Source: Cellulomonas sp. 73-92
GTDB taxonomy: Bacteria > Actinomycetota > Actinomycetes > Actinomycetales > Cellulomonadaceae
Direction: 5' to 3'
Assembly: GCF_001898175.1 (NCBI RefSeq)
Contig: NZ_MKTH01000013.1
Coordinates: 124,001 to 188,000 of the forward strand
DNA length: 64,000 nucleotides
The notes under the pieces: generated by a model
What the model was told of the DNA's origin: nothing
Database searches by the model: none
Seen by the model: the letters and a program-made list of their open reading frames with translations, nothing else
Program-made: the position numbers and the translations under genes
Part shown: positions 32,592-42,601 of the stretch, one piece after another
Layout: the number at the start of each line of letters is the position of its first letter
Position numbering within the stretch: position 1 is the first letter of the stretch

Positions 32592-33704
32592 TCAGCGAAC
32601 GGCGAGCGCCCCCGGCACCTCCACCGCGGGCATCCCCGCCTCCGCCAGCGCGGCGCGGTCGTGGCGCAGGCAGGCGACCAGGCGCGACGCGTCGTCGCCG
32701 GGCACCGCCGGGCGCACCAGCGTCGGGTGGATCGAACGGCAGGCGTCGAACACGAACCCGCAGCGGTCCGCGAACGGGCACCCGGCCGGCAGGTGCCCCA
32801 TGTCCGGCGGCGACCCCGGGATGCCGCCGAGCTCGCGGCGCGGCCCGTGCAGCGGCGGGAACGAGTGCAGCAGCCCCTCCGAGTAGGGGTGCCGCGGGCG
32901 GCGGTAGACGTCGTCCGCGGCGGCGTCCTCGACGATCTCGCCCGCGTACATGATCGCGATGCGGTCGGCGATCTCGATGAGCAGCGACACGTCGTGCGTG
33001 ATGAAGACGACGGCGAAGCCGAGCCGGTCCCGCAGCTCCATGATCTGCTCGAGGATCTGCCGCTGCATGACGACGTCCAGCGCTGTGGTCGGCTCGTCCA
33101 TGATGAGCACCCGCGGCTCGAGGGCCAGGGCCATCGCGATCATCACGCGCTGCCGCATGCCGCCGGACAGCTGGTGCGGGAACGAGCGGATCCGCTCCGG
33201 CGAGATGCCGACCATCGTCAGCAGCTCGCGCGCCCGCTCCTCCCGCTCGGCCTTCGTCGACGACGGCCGGTGCGCCGCGATGGTGTCCGTCAGCTGGCGG
33301 CCCACCCGGTACACGGGGTTGAGGGAGTTCATGGCGCCCTGGAACACCAGGGCCGTGTCCTCCCACCGGGACGCCCGCAGCTCGTCGTCCGACTGCCGCA
33401 GGATGTCCACCGGGTCGCCCGCCACCGGGTGGTACAGCACCTCGCCCGACGCGATGAGCCCGGGCGGCGCCAGCAGGCGCGTGGCCGCGTACACGAGCGT
33501 CGACTTGCCGCAGCCGGACTCGCCGGCCAGCCCGAGCACCTCGCCCTCGTGCAGCGTCAGGTCCACGCCGCGCAGGGCGTGCACCCGGGTGTCCCCGTAG
33601 CCGTAGTCGACCGCCAGGCCCTTGATCTCGAGGACGGGCCGCCGGGCGGCGCGGGCCCGCACCGCGTCCGGCGCGTAGCGGTCGAGGTCGTCGGCGATGC
33701 TCAT
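32592..33704 (-). CDS. ABC transporter ATPase, oligopeptide/oligosaccharide family (DppD-like)
   Basis: 370 residues from ATG 33704, overlapping the permease stop as ATGA. Walker A GESGCGKST, Q-loop FQGAMNSLNP, signature LSGGMRQRV, Walker B VLIMDEPTTAL and switch His in FITHDVS. The C-terminal extension of OppD-type ATPases has its Cys-containing motif (AGCPFADRC), which in some homologues binds an iron-sulfur cluster. It energises import by the two permeases encoded upstream, paired with the ATPase at 35696. Confidence 0.92.
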   Translation of the reverse strand: MSIADDLDRYAPDAVRARAARRPVLEIKGLAVDYGYGDTRVHALRGVDLTLHEGEVLGLAGESGCGKSTLVYAATRLLAPPGLIASGEVLYHPVAGDPVDILRQSDDELRASRWEDTALVFQGAMNSLNPVYRVGRQLTDTIAAHRPSSTKAEREERARELLTMVGISPERIRSFPHQLSGGMRQRVMIAMALALEPRVLIMDEPTTALDVVMQRQILEQIMELRDRLGFAVVFITHDVSLLIEIADRIAIMYAGEIVEDAAADDVYRRPRHPYSEGLLHSFPPLHGPRRELGGIPGSPPDMGHLPAGCPFADRCGFVFDACRSIHPTLVRPAVPGDDASRLVACLRHDRAALAEAGMPAVEVPGALAVR

Positions 33705-34717
33705 CGGGTGGCCTCCGGGCGGCGCGGCAGGTCGCGGACCGTGGCGGTGAACCCGATCCGGGGGCGGATCCCGCGCTTGCGCATCTCGCGGGGCTTGAGG
33801 CCGGCGAGTCGCAGCCGGGGGTTGACGAACTCGTCGATGCCGAAGTTCACCAGGGACAGGGCCATGCCGAGGACGGCGATGAGCACCCCGGCGGGGACGA
33901 ACCACCACCACGCGCCGCGCGCCAGCGCCTGGTTGCCCTGGGCCCAGTAGAGGACCGTGCCCCAGCTCCAGTCGTTGACGTTGGCGACGCCGATGAACGC
34001 CAGCGTCGTCTGGGACAGCACGGCGAACGTCATCGTCGAGATGAACGACGAGGCGATGATCGCGGTGAGGTTCGGCAGCGTCTCGAACCACACGATGCGC
34101 CACGTGCGCTCGCCCGACGCGCGGGCGGCCTCCACGAAGTCACGGCGTCGCAGCGAGAGCGTCTGCGCGCGCAGCAGGCGGGCCCCCCAGGCCCACCCGG
34201 TGCCCGCCAGGACCAGCGCGATCGTCAGGTTGCTCGTGCTCCGGACGGCCGCCGCCACCAGGATGATCAGCGGCAGCGCCGGGATCACCAGGAAGATGTT
34301 CGACACCGCCGAGAGCACCTCGTCGCCCGCGCCGCCGAGGAAGCCGGCGGTGACGCCGACCGCGATGGCGAGCAGGGTCGCGATGACGGCGGCGAGGACG
34401 CCGACGACCATGACGCCGCGCGTGCCGACCAGCAGCTGGCTGAACACGTCGCGGCCGATGTGGTCGGTGCCGAGCAGGTGCTGGGCGCTGGGGTGCGCCA
34501 GCAGCGTGCCCACCCCGACCTTGGACGGGTCGTACGGCGCGATCCAGGGCCCGACCACGGCGAGCACGACGAAGACGCCGAGGATGGCCAGCCCGGTGAC
34601 GGACTTGCCGTTGCGGACGAAGACGAACCGCCGGCGCGGCTTCGCGCCGGCGCGCACCACGATGGGCGCGGCCGCGGGCGTGACCTCCAGCGCGGTGTCG
34701 ACAGGGACGTTGGACAT
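33701..34717 (-). CDS. ABC transporter permease (DppC-like)
   Basis: 338 residues from ATG 34717, 1 bp after the stop of the other permease. A 35-residue cytoplasmic N-terminus precedes the first helix, as in DppC. Signatures are HLLGTDHIGRDVFSQLLVGTR, five further membrane segments and the EAA-like cytoplasmic loop EAARASGERTWRIVWFETLPN, which contacts the ATPases. The C-terminus is basic. Forms a heterodimeric channel with the product of 34719-35699. Confidence 0.92.
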   Translation of the reverse strand: MSNVPVDTALEVTPAAAPIVVRAGAKPRRRFVFVRNGKSVTGLAILGVFVVLAVVGPWIAPYDPSKVGVGTLLAHPSAQHLLGTDHIGRDVFSQLLVGTRGVMVVGVLAAVIATLLAIAVGVTAGFLGGAGDEVLSAVSNIFLVIPALPLIILVAAAVRSTSNLTIALVLAGTGWAWGARLLRAQTLSLRRRDFVEAARASGERTWRIVWFETLPNLTAIIASSFISTMTFAVLSQTTLAFIGVANVNDWSWGTVLYWAQGNQALARGAWWWFVPAGVLIAVLGMALSLVNFGIDEFVNPRLRLAGLKPREMRKRGIRPRIGFTATVRDLPRRPEATR

Positions 34718-34718
34718 C

Positions 34719-35695
34719 TCAGGCCTCCTGCCGGGTCCGGGGGTCGAGCAGCACGTAGACGACGTCGGCCAGGATGTTCGCGACGAGCACGGACAGCGTG
34801 ATGACCAGGAAGATCCCCTGCATCAGGGGGTAGTCCTTGCCGCCGATGGCCTGGAACAGGCGGAACCCGATGCCCGGGTAGCTGAACACCATCTCCATGA
34901 CGAGCGTCCCGGAGACGACGAACCCGAGCGACAGGGCGAAGCCGGAGACCTGCGGCAGGATCGCGTTGCGGGCGGCGTAGCCGAACATCACGCGGCGCTC
35001 GGACAGGCCCTTGGCCTGCGCCACCGTGACGTAGTCCTCGCTCGTGACGGTCACCATCATGTTGCGCATGCCGAGGATCCAGCCGGCGATCGACGACAGC
35101 ACGATGGTCAGCCCCGGCAGCAGCGCGTGCTGCAGCACCGAGCCGACGTACGCCCCGCTCCACGACGGCAGCAGGTTGCCGTCGTAGCCGCCGCCGGTGG
35201 GCAGCACCTTCCACGTCACGGCGAACGCGGCGATCGCGATGATGCCGAGCCAGAAGTACGGGACCGACGAGAAGAACGTGGTGATCGGGACGATCGCGTC
35301 CGCCTTCGTGCCGCGGCGCCAGCCCAGGTACACCCCGACGAGCGAGCCGCCGACCACCGAGATGATCGTCGCGACGCCGACCAGGCCGACCGTCCAGGGC
35401 AGCGAGGACCGCAGCACCTGCGACACCGGGGTCGGGAAGTAGGAGAACGAGATCCCCAGGTCACCACGGAACAGCTGCCCCCAGTACTGCCAGTACTGGT
35501 CCCAGAGGCTCACCTTCTTGTCGAGCCCGAACAGGACGTACAGCGCCTGGATCGCGTGGCTGTCGAGCTGGCCCTGGTACCGGTTGATGAGCGCCTGCAC
35601 CGGGTCGCCCGGGATCATCCGCGGGATGAAGAAGTTGATGGTCACCGCGGCCCAGGCCGTGACGACGTAGAAGACCACGCGGCGGACGAGGAACC

Positions 35696-35699
<4 letters not shown>
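34719..35699 (-). CDS. ABC transporter permease (DppB-like)
   Basis: 326 residues from ATG 35699, which overlaps the stop of the ATPase gene as ATGA. The DppB-type N-terminus is [20 protein letters not shown], followed by [14 protein letters not shown], the usual extracytoplasmic region, about six helices and the loop [20 protein letters not shown] for ATPase contact. It belongs to the family-5 binding-protein importers, which carry peptides, nickel or beta-linked oligosaccharides. Confidence 0.92.
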
Positions 35700-36742
<1,043 letters not shown>

Positions 36743-36776
36743 CGGTCACCTGGGGCTGGGGAGCGGATGGGGCATG

Positions 36777-36820
36777 GCGGTCCCCGCCGGCGCAGGACAG
36801 AGGCTGCCGGCGGGGACCGC
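36777..36820 (-). terminator. intercistronic hairpin between binding protein and ABC genes
   Basis: A perfect 15-bp stem (36777-36791 with 36806-36820) with a 14-nt loop and no T-run. It begins 10 bp after the binding-protein stop at 36830. Such stem-loops act as attenuators or protect the upstream mRNA from 3' decay. Confidence 0.75.
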
Positions 36821-36829
36821 GACGGTTCA

Positions 36830-38521
36830 TCAGGAGGCGGGCTTCAGCTTCGTGAGGATCCACGTCGCGTTGGCGACCGTCGGCTGCGGGTTGGCGTACG
36901 CGTTGCCGTCGTCCGGCCAGCCGACGTAGTACTTCGTCGAGTACTCCGCGGCGGCGGGGCGGGCGTCGACGGCGATGGCCGGGACCTGCTCGACGAAGAT
37001 CTTCTCGATCGTGTCGAGCGCGGCCTTGCGGCCCGCGTCGTCCGTGGCGTCGGTGTACGCCTTGAACGCGGCGGCAGCGGCGTCGTCCTGGAAGCGGCCC
37101 AGGTTCCAGTTGGCCTGCTGGCCAACCGGGAGGTAGTACGCGGGGTCGAACATGTCCGAGTACATCTCGAACGGCGTCATGCCGGTGTTCGTCCAGTGCA
37201 GCGCGGCGTCGAAGTCGCCCGTGTTGTTGGCGGCGAACCAGGCGTCGGCCGTCGGGGTGTCGGTCGTGGCGTTCATGCCGATCGACTGCGCGGACTGGGC
37301 GATGAGCTGCTGGCTGGTGACGTAGTCGTTCCAGCCGGCCGGCACCCAGAGCTTGAAGGAGACCTGCTTGCCGTCCTTGCCGATCAGCTTGTCGCCGTCG
37401 TACGTGTAGCCGGCGTCGGTGAGCACCTTCTTGGCGCCGGCGACGTCCACCTTGTACGTCTGGTTCTTGTAGGCGTCGGCGATGAACGAGTCACCCGCCG
37501 GCGTCGGGATGCCCGTGATGTTGGTGAGCTCGGGGAAGAGGCCGGACTCGGCGACCACGGAGGCCTGCTTGCGGTCGACGACCATGTTGAGGGCCTTGCG
37601 CACCGCGACGTCGTTGAACGGCGGCTTGGTGACGTTGAGCATCAGCTGGTCGATGCCCAGCCCGGCGGGCATGAACACCTTGTTGTGGGCGGCGTCCTTC
37701 GCCACGTAGACGTTCTGGTAGTCGGCGATGAACGTCCAGCCCCACTGGCACTCACCGGTCGCCAGCGCGGTCGTCTCGGTGTCGTTGCCCGAGTACGAGG
37801 TGTAGCGCAGCTGCGGGACCGCGAGCTTGCCGCCCCAGTAGGTCGGGTTCTGGTCGAGGATGACGGCCTGGTCGGTCCACGAGGTCAGCGTGTACGGGCC
37901 GGTGCCGATCGGCTTCTGGTTGGGGTCCTTCACCGGGTCGGTCATCGACGACCAGATGTGCTTCGGGACGACGAACAGCTGCAGGATCTTGATCTGGTTG
38001 ATGAACTGGCCGGACGTGAAGCCGACCGTCACCGTGTCGCCGGAGACCGCGATGTCGCCGTAGGGCAGGCCCTCGGTGTTGAGCTCCTTGTGGTCCTTGC
38101 GCAGCTGCAGCGAGAACGCGATGTCGTCGGCCGTGAACGCCTGGCCGTCCGACCACTTGACGCCGTCACGTGCCGTGATCTTCAGCTGCGTGAAGTCGGC
38201 GTTCCACTCCCACGACTTGGCGAGCCACGGCTCCGGCTTGTTGGAGGGCCGCGTGTCGTTGACCTGCGCCAGCGGCTCGTAGATCGCCCAGCGGTAGCCG
38301 AGCGAGTTGCCCGACGCGGTGTTGAGGAACGGGTTCGAGTTGTTCGTCTGCGGGCCGTTCGGCATGCAGATGGTCAGCGTCTGGCCGCCTGCGGCCGCGC
38401 TGTTGCCGCCACCGGTGGCCCCGGTGGTGGGCGTGGTGCCCCCACCGCTGCTGCAGGCGGTGGCGAGCATCGCGACGGCCGCCAGGGTGGCGACCGTCGC
38501 GGCCAGCTTGCGCGTTGTCAC
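36830..38521 (-). CDS. ABC transporter substrate-binding lipoprotein, family 5
   Basis: 563 residues from GTG 38521, with AAGGAGG at 6 nt. Lipobox LATAC with Cys23, then a Gly/Thr/Ser linker. The family-5 fold shows [40 protein letters not shown] and PIGTGPYTL, with the usual C-terminal lobe. Family 5 includes dipeptide, nickel and, in several cellulolytic bacteria, cellobiose or beta-mannoside receptors. The position between a GH3 beta-glucosidase and the permease genes makes a beta-linked oligosaccharide the best guess. The ligand is not readable from the sequence. Confidence 0.9.
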   Translation of the reverse strand: MTTRKLAATVATLAAVAMLATACSSGGGTTPTTGATGGGNSAAAGGQTLTICMPNGPQTNNSNPFLNTASGNSLGYRWAIYEPLAQVNDTRPSNKPEPWLAKSWEWNADFTQLKITARDGVKWSDGQAFTADDIAFSLQLRKDHKELNTEGLPYGDIAVSGDTVTVGFTSGQFINQIKILQLFVVPKHIWSSMTDPVKDPNQKPIGTGPYTLTSWTDQAVILDQNPTYWGGKLAVPQLRYTSYSGNDTETTALATGECQWGWTFIADYQNVYVAKDAAHNKVFMPAGLGIDQLMLNVTKPPFNDVAVRKALNMVVDRKQASVVAESGLFPELTNITGIPTPAGDSFIADAYKNQTYKVDVAGAKKVLTDAGYTYDGDKLIGKDGKQVSFKLWVPAGWNDYVTSQQLIAQSAQSIGMNATTDTPTADAWFAANNTGDFDAALHWTNTGMTPFEMYSDMFDPAYYLPVGQQANWNLGRFQDDAAAAAFKAYTDATDDAGRKAALDTIEKIFVEQVPAIAVDARPAAAEYSTKYYVGWPDDGNAYANPQPTVANATWILTKLKPAS

Positions 38522-38588
38522 GAGTGCCTCCTTGCACTGGTTGCGGCGGACGACCGCCCGCCGCTGTGTTGCGTTGACCTTGCGTGGA

Positions 38589-41039
38589 CTACTGCTGGGA
38601 CGGGATGACGACTTCGGTGGTCAGGCGCAGGTCGCGCGACGAGCGGCCCACGCGGATCGGGTAGGTGCCGGGTGGCGTCGCCCACCCGGCACCCGTGTCC
38701 CAGGTCCGCAGCGCGTACGGGTGCAGCCGGACCTGGACGGTCGTGGTGGTGCCGGGATCGGCGTCCACGACGGCGAACCCGCCGAGCCACCGCACCGGGC
38801 GCTCCCCGACGGGGGTGCCGGCCGGCGGCTCGACGTAGACCTGGACGACCTCACGGCCGCGCCGGCGGCCGGTGTTGGTCAGCGTGACGGCGACGGTCAC
38901 GCCGTCGTCGCCGGGCGACACCTCGGCCGCCACGTACTCCCACGTGGTCCAGCCGAGCCCGTGGCCGAACGGCGCCGCGGGGACCCGGCCGAGCCGGTCC
39001 CAGCCGCGGTGGCCCACGTCGACGCCCTCGGCGTAGTCGACGATGCCGTCCACCGGCACGGCGTCCGGCACGGGCACGTCCTGCGCACGGGCCGGCAGCG
39101 TCCACGGCAGCCGGCCGGACGGCTCGACGGCGCCCGACAGCGCGTCGGCCAGCCCGTCGGCCCACTCCTGGCCGCCCAGCCAGCCCCACACCACGCAGGG
39201 CGCCTGCTCGAGCCAGGGCAGCAGCACCGGCGCGCCGGCGTCGACGACGACGACCGTGCGCGGCTGGACCGCCAGCACGGCGCGCACCAGCTCGTCCTGG
39301 TCGCCGGGCAGGTCGAGGTCGGTGCGGTCCCAGCCCTCCGACTCCACCTCCTCGGTGGTGCCGACGACGACGACCGCGACGTCGGCGGCCGCTGCCGCCG
39401 CCACCGCCTGCTCGCGCAGCTGCGCGGGGGTCGGCCCTGGCTCGTCGTGCAGCAGGCGCAGGCGAAGGAACGCGTCGTAGCCCACCGGGTGCGCCACCTG
39501 CACGGTGGCGTCCAGCTGCACGACCTCCGGCCCGGTCACCGGCACCATGACGGCGGCCGGGTGGTTGTACGTCGAGTCGAGGACCACGTCCTCGTCGACC
39601 ACACGGTCGCTCGCCGAGACCTGCCCGCCGTCGACGAGCACGCGGTGGCGCCCGATCGTCGCGACGCCGACGGTGTGGGTGCCGGGGGTCGTCAGGGGCA
39701 CGGACGTGCGCAGCCGCAGCGCGACCGCCTCGTCGGGCAGGTCGGCGACGTCCTCGTCCCACTCGGTGGCGACCCACTCGCGGAGCACGGCGCCCGCCGC
39801 GTCGAGCAGCTGCACGTGCGCGCCCGGCTTGCCGTCCGGCGTCGTCGCCTGCGACAGGTCGAGCGACGGCGCCGTGAAGCGGGACACGCCACCGGCGGCG
39901 AGCTCGACCGTGGCACCGGGGAACGCGAGCGCAAGCGCGGCATCCAGCCCGACGTGGCGGTCCGCCTGCACGGCCGAGGAGCCGCCGCCGGCGAGGAACG
40001 GCGTCACGGCGTTCGGCCCGACGAGGGCGATCCGGGCGGGGCGCTCCAGCGGCAGCAGCCCGTCGTCGTCCTTGAGCACGACGAGCGAGCGCGCGACGAG
40101 CTCGCGCAGCACCCCGGGGACGTCGACGCCGGTCACGGGCGACGCCGACGTCCCGAGGGCCCCGACGCGCTGGGCGAGGCGCAGGATCCGCAGCACCTTG
40201 TCGTCGAGCTCGTCCTCGGCGACCTCGCCGGACGCCACCGCGGCCGCCAGCCCATCGCCCCACGGCCCGTCGGGGCCCGGCATCTGCAGGTCCATGCCGG
40301 CACGCACCGGCCCGGTCACCGACTTGGTGGCCACCCAGTCGGAGACCAGCACCCCGTCGAACCCGAGCTCGCCCTTGAGGACGTCGGTGAGCAGGTGGCG
40401 GTGCTCGAGCACGGGCGCGGACTCCACGCCGTCGTCGACCCCGTTGTAGGCCCCCATCACGGCCCAGGCGCCGGCGCCGACCAGCGCCTCGAACGGCGCG
40501 AGGTACACCTCGCGCAGCGGGCGCTGCCCGACGCGGGAGACGTAGCGGGTGCGGTCCGTCTCGGAGTCGTTGGCGACGAAGTGCTTGACGCACATGCCGA
40601 CGCCGCGGGCCTGCGCGGCGGCGACCAGCGGCACCGCGAGGGACGCGGTGAGCACCGGGTCCTCGCTGTAGCACTCGAAGTGCCGTCCGCCCACCGGGGT
40701 GCGCTGGATGTTCACCTGGGGCGCCAGCACAACATCCACCCCGTGCCGGCGCGCCTCGGCGGCGAACGCCTCGCCGACCCGGGCCGCGAGGGCGACGTCC
40801 CACGTGGCGCCGAGCGCGGACGGCGCGGGGAACGATGCCGCGGAGTCGCCGGCGTCGCCACGGACGCCCGCCGGGCCGTCGGACATGACGATCGACCGCA
40901 GCCCGAGGCGCGGCACGGCGGCGGTGCGCCACATGTCGATGCCGACCAGGAGCGCGACCTTCTCGTCGCGCGTCAGGGCGGCCAGCACGGTCTGAGGTCC
41001 GGCGGCGGGTGCGGTCGGGGGGACCGTGTCGAGTGCCAC
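38589..41039 (-). CDS. GH3 beta-glucosidase-type enzyme, cytoplasmic
   Basis: 816 residues from GTG 41039, with AGGAAGG upstream. No signal peptide. The N-terminal barrel shows SDGPAGVRG (53-61), APQVNIQRTPVGGRHFECYS, KHFVANDSETDR (152-163) and the nucleophile Asp234 in GVLVSDWVATKS. The (alpha/beta)6 sandwich follows, with a large insertion around residues 390-520, and a C-terminal fibronectin-III-like domain (FGHGLGWTTWEY, LTNTGRRRGREVVQVYV). It would hydrolyse imported beta-glucosides such as cello-oligosaccharides. It is upstream of the binding-protein gene on the same strand and divergent from a TetR regulator. The exact glycoside is unknown. Confidence 0.9.
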   Translation of the reverse strand: MALDTVPPTAPAAGPQTVLAALTRDEKVALLVGIDMWRTAAVPRLGLRSIVMSDGPAGVRGDAGDSAASFPAPSALGATWDVALAARVGEAFAAEARRHGVDVVLAPQVNIQRTPVGGRHFECYSEDPVLTASLAVPLVAAAQARGVGMCVKHFVANDSETDRTRYVSRVGQRPLREVYLAPFEALVGAGAWAVMGAYNGVDDGVESAPVLEHRHLLTDVLKGELGFDGVLVSDWVATKSVTGPVRAGMDLQMPGPDGPWGDGLAAAVASGEVAEDELDDKVLRILRLAQRVGALGTSASPVTGVDVPGVLRELVARSLVVLKDDDGLLPLERPARIALVGPNAVTPFLAGGGSSAVQADRHVGLDAALALAFPGATVELAAGGVSRFTAPSLDLSQATTPDGKPGAHVQLLDAAGAVLREWVATEWDEDVADLPDEAVALRLRTSVPLTTPGTHTVGVATIGRHRVLVDGGQVSASDRVVDEDVVLDSTYNHPAAVMVPVTGPEVVQLDATVQVAHPVGYDAFLRLRLLHDEPGPTPAQLREQAVAAAAAADVAVVVVGTTEEVESEGWDRTDLDLPGDQDELVRAVLAVQPRTVVVVDAGAPVLLPWLEQAPCVVWGWLGGQEWADGLADALSGAVEPSGRLPWTLPARAQDVPVPDAVPVDGIVDYAEGVDVGHRGWDRLGRVPAAPFGHGLGWTTWEYVAAEVSPGDDGVTVAVTLTNTGRRRGREVVQVYVEPPAGTPVGERPVRWLGGFAVVDADPGTTTTVQVRLHPYALRTWDTGAGWATPPGTYPIRVGRSSRDLRLTTEVVIPSQQ

Positions 41040-41096
41040 TGCGTCGGGGCCTTCCTGCGCGGACGTCGTCGTTCGGGGACATGCAACCACGCTGGT

Positions 41097-41116
41097 TACT
41101 TACCTGTCAGTAAGTA
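41097..41116. promoter_or_regulatory. 20-bp palindromic operator between GH3 and TetR genes
   Basis: TACTTAC-CTGTCA-GTAAGTA is a perfect 7-bp inverted repeat in the 102-bp divergent gap, in clearly AT-rich DNA. The probable -10 element of the TetR gene (TATGGT, 41128-41133) lies 18 bp from CTGTCA, so the -35 position falls within the palindrome. Binding there would block both promoters. Confidence 0.65.
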
Positions 41117-41141
41117 CTAGATCACAGTATGGTTTCGGTCC

Positions 41142-41801
41142 ATGGGAGCGGAACCAGCCCGCCCCGCGGACCGCGCTAGGCGCGGGCCGCGCCAAGGGAC
41201 GGCAGCCCGGCGCGAGGAGATCCTGCGCGCCGCCGCGTCGACGTTCGGTCAGAAGGGCTACAAGACCGGCTCGCTGGCCGACGTCGCGGAGCAGGTGGGC
41301 ATGACCCACGCGGGCGTGCTCCACCACTTCAAGTCCAAGGAGCAGCTGCTCACCGCGGTGCTGGACTTCCGCGACGCCGAGCAGGTCGCCGAGCTCGAGG
41401 GCAAGCACATCCCCGGCGGCCTCGAGCTGTTCCGCCACCTGCTGCTCACCGCCCGGATGAACGCCGAGCGCCCCGGCATGGTGCAGACCTACGCCGTCAT
41501 CACCGGCGAGGCGGTCACGGACGGCCACCCCGCCCGGCCGTGGGCCACGGCGCGCTTCGCCACGCTGCGCGACGAGGTGGCCGACGCGCTCGTCGCCTGG
41601 CACCCCGAGGTCGACCGCGACCTCGCCTACCAGGGCGCCGCCGCGATCCTGGGCGTCATGGACGGCATCCAGATCCAGTGGCTGCTGGACCCCGACGCCG
41701 TCGACCTCGCGGAGACCACCGCGTTCGCCATCGAGGCGATCGTCGCCGCGACCATCGCGGGCCCGGAGCGCGGGCAGCCCGTCCCGCCACCCTCGGCCTG
41801 A
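41142..41801 (+). CDS. TetR-family transcriptional regulator
   Basis: 219 residues from ATG 41142. TATGGT 8 nt before the ATG suggests a nearly leaderless mRNA. The N-terminal DNA-binding domain reads REEILRAAASTFGQKGYKTG, then LADVAEQVGMTHAGVLHHFKSKEQLL (about 25-70). The C-terminal ligand domain is helical (QTYAVITGEAV, ILGVMDGIQIQWLLDP). Divergent from the GH3/ABC importer operon with a palindrome between them, it is the obvious local repressor, presumably released by a sugar or its derivative. Confidence 0.9.
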   Translation: MGAEPARPADRARRGPRQGTAARREEILRAAASTFGQKGYKTGSLADVAEQVGMTHAGVLHHFKSKEQLLTAVLDFRDAEQVAELEGKHIPGGLELFRHLLLTARMNAERPGMVQTYAVITGEAVTDGHPARPWATARFATLRDEVADALVAWHPEVDRDLAYQGAAAILGVMDGIQIQWLLDPDAVDLAETTAFAIEAIVAATIAGPERGQPVPPPSA

Positions 41802-41866
41802 TCCGCTCAGGCAGTTCACAGGAACGCTTCAGTGGCACCACAGGTCGCCCCTGGATCCTCGTGACC

Positions 41867-42601
41867 ATGACGACGACCACCGCCCGCCGGCCCGACGTCC
41901 TCACGCGTGCCGACGGCTCCCCCATCAGGGCCCTCGTCGTGGACGACGAGCCCAACCTCGCCGAGCTGCTCGCCACCGCGCTGCGGTACGAGGGCTGGCA
42001 GGTCGAGCACGCGCTGACCGGCCACGCGGCGATCCGCCGCGCCAAGGAGCTGGAGCCCGACGTCGTCGTCCTCGACGTCATGCTCCCCGACCTCACCGGG
42101 CTCGAGGTGCTCGGTCGGATGCGCACCACGCACCCGAACGTCCCCGTGCTCTTCCTCACCGCGAAGGACGCCGTCGAGGACCGCATCGCCGGGCTCACCG
42201 CGGGCGGCGACGACTACGTCACCAAGCCCTTCTCCCTCGAGGAGGTCGTCGCCCGGCTCCGGGCGCTGCTGCGCCGCACGGGCGCGACGACCGGGCACCA
42301 GGAGGCCCAGCTCGTCGTCGGCGACCTGCGCATGGACGAGGACAGCCACGAGGTGTGGCGCGGCACCGACGACATCCACCTCACGGCGACCGAGTTCGAG
42401 CTGCTGCGCTACTTCATGCGCAACCCGCGCCGCGTGCTGAGCAAGGCCCAGATCCTCGACCGCGTGTGGCAGTACGACTTCGGCGGCCAGGCGAACATCG
42501 TCGAGCTGTACGTCTCCTACCTGCGGCGCAAGATCGACAAGGGCCGCACCCCGATGCTGCACACGCTGCGAGGCGTCGGGTACGTGCTGCGCCCGGCGTG
42601 A
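41867..42601 (+). CDS. OmpR-family response regulator
   Basis: 244 residues from ATG 41867; GTG 41861 is an alternative. Receiver domain with acidic residues D26, D27, E28, phospho-acceptor D70 (VVVLDVMLPDL) and DYVTKPFSLEE. The winged helix shows LTATEFELLRYFMRNPRRVL, NIVELYVSYLRRKIDK and LRGVGYVLRPA. It is related to the MprA/TcrA type of actinobacteria. Its stop overlaps the kinase start (GTGA). A degenerate direct repeat, TTCACAGGA / TTCAGTGGC, in the 65 bp upstream may be its binding site, but this is weak. Confidence 0.92.
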   Translation: MTTTTARRPDVLTRADGSPIRALVVDDEPNLAELLATALRYEGWQVEHALTGHAAIRRAKELEPDVVVLDVMLPDLTGLEVLGRMRTTHPNVPVLFLTAKDAVEDRIAGLTAGGDDYVTKPFSLEEVVARLRALLRRTGATTGHQEAQLVVGDLRMDEDSHEVWRGTDDIHLTATEFELLRYFMRNPRRVLSKAQILDRVWQYDFGGQANIVELYVSYLRRKIDKGRTPMLHTLRGVGYVLRPA

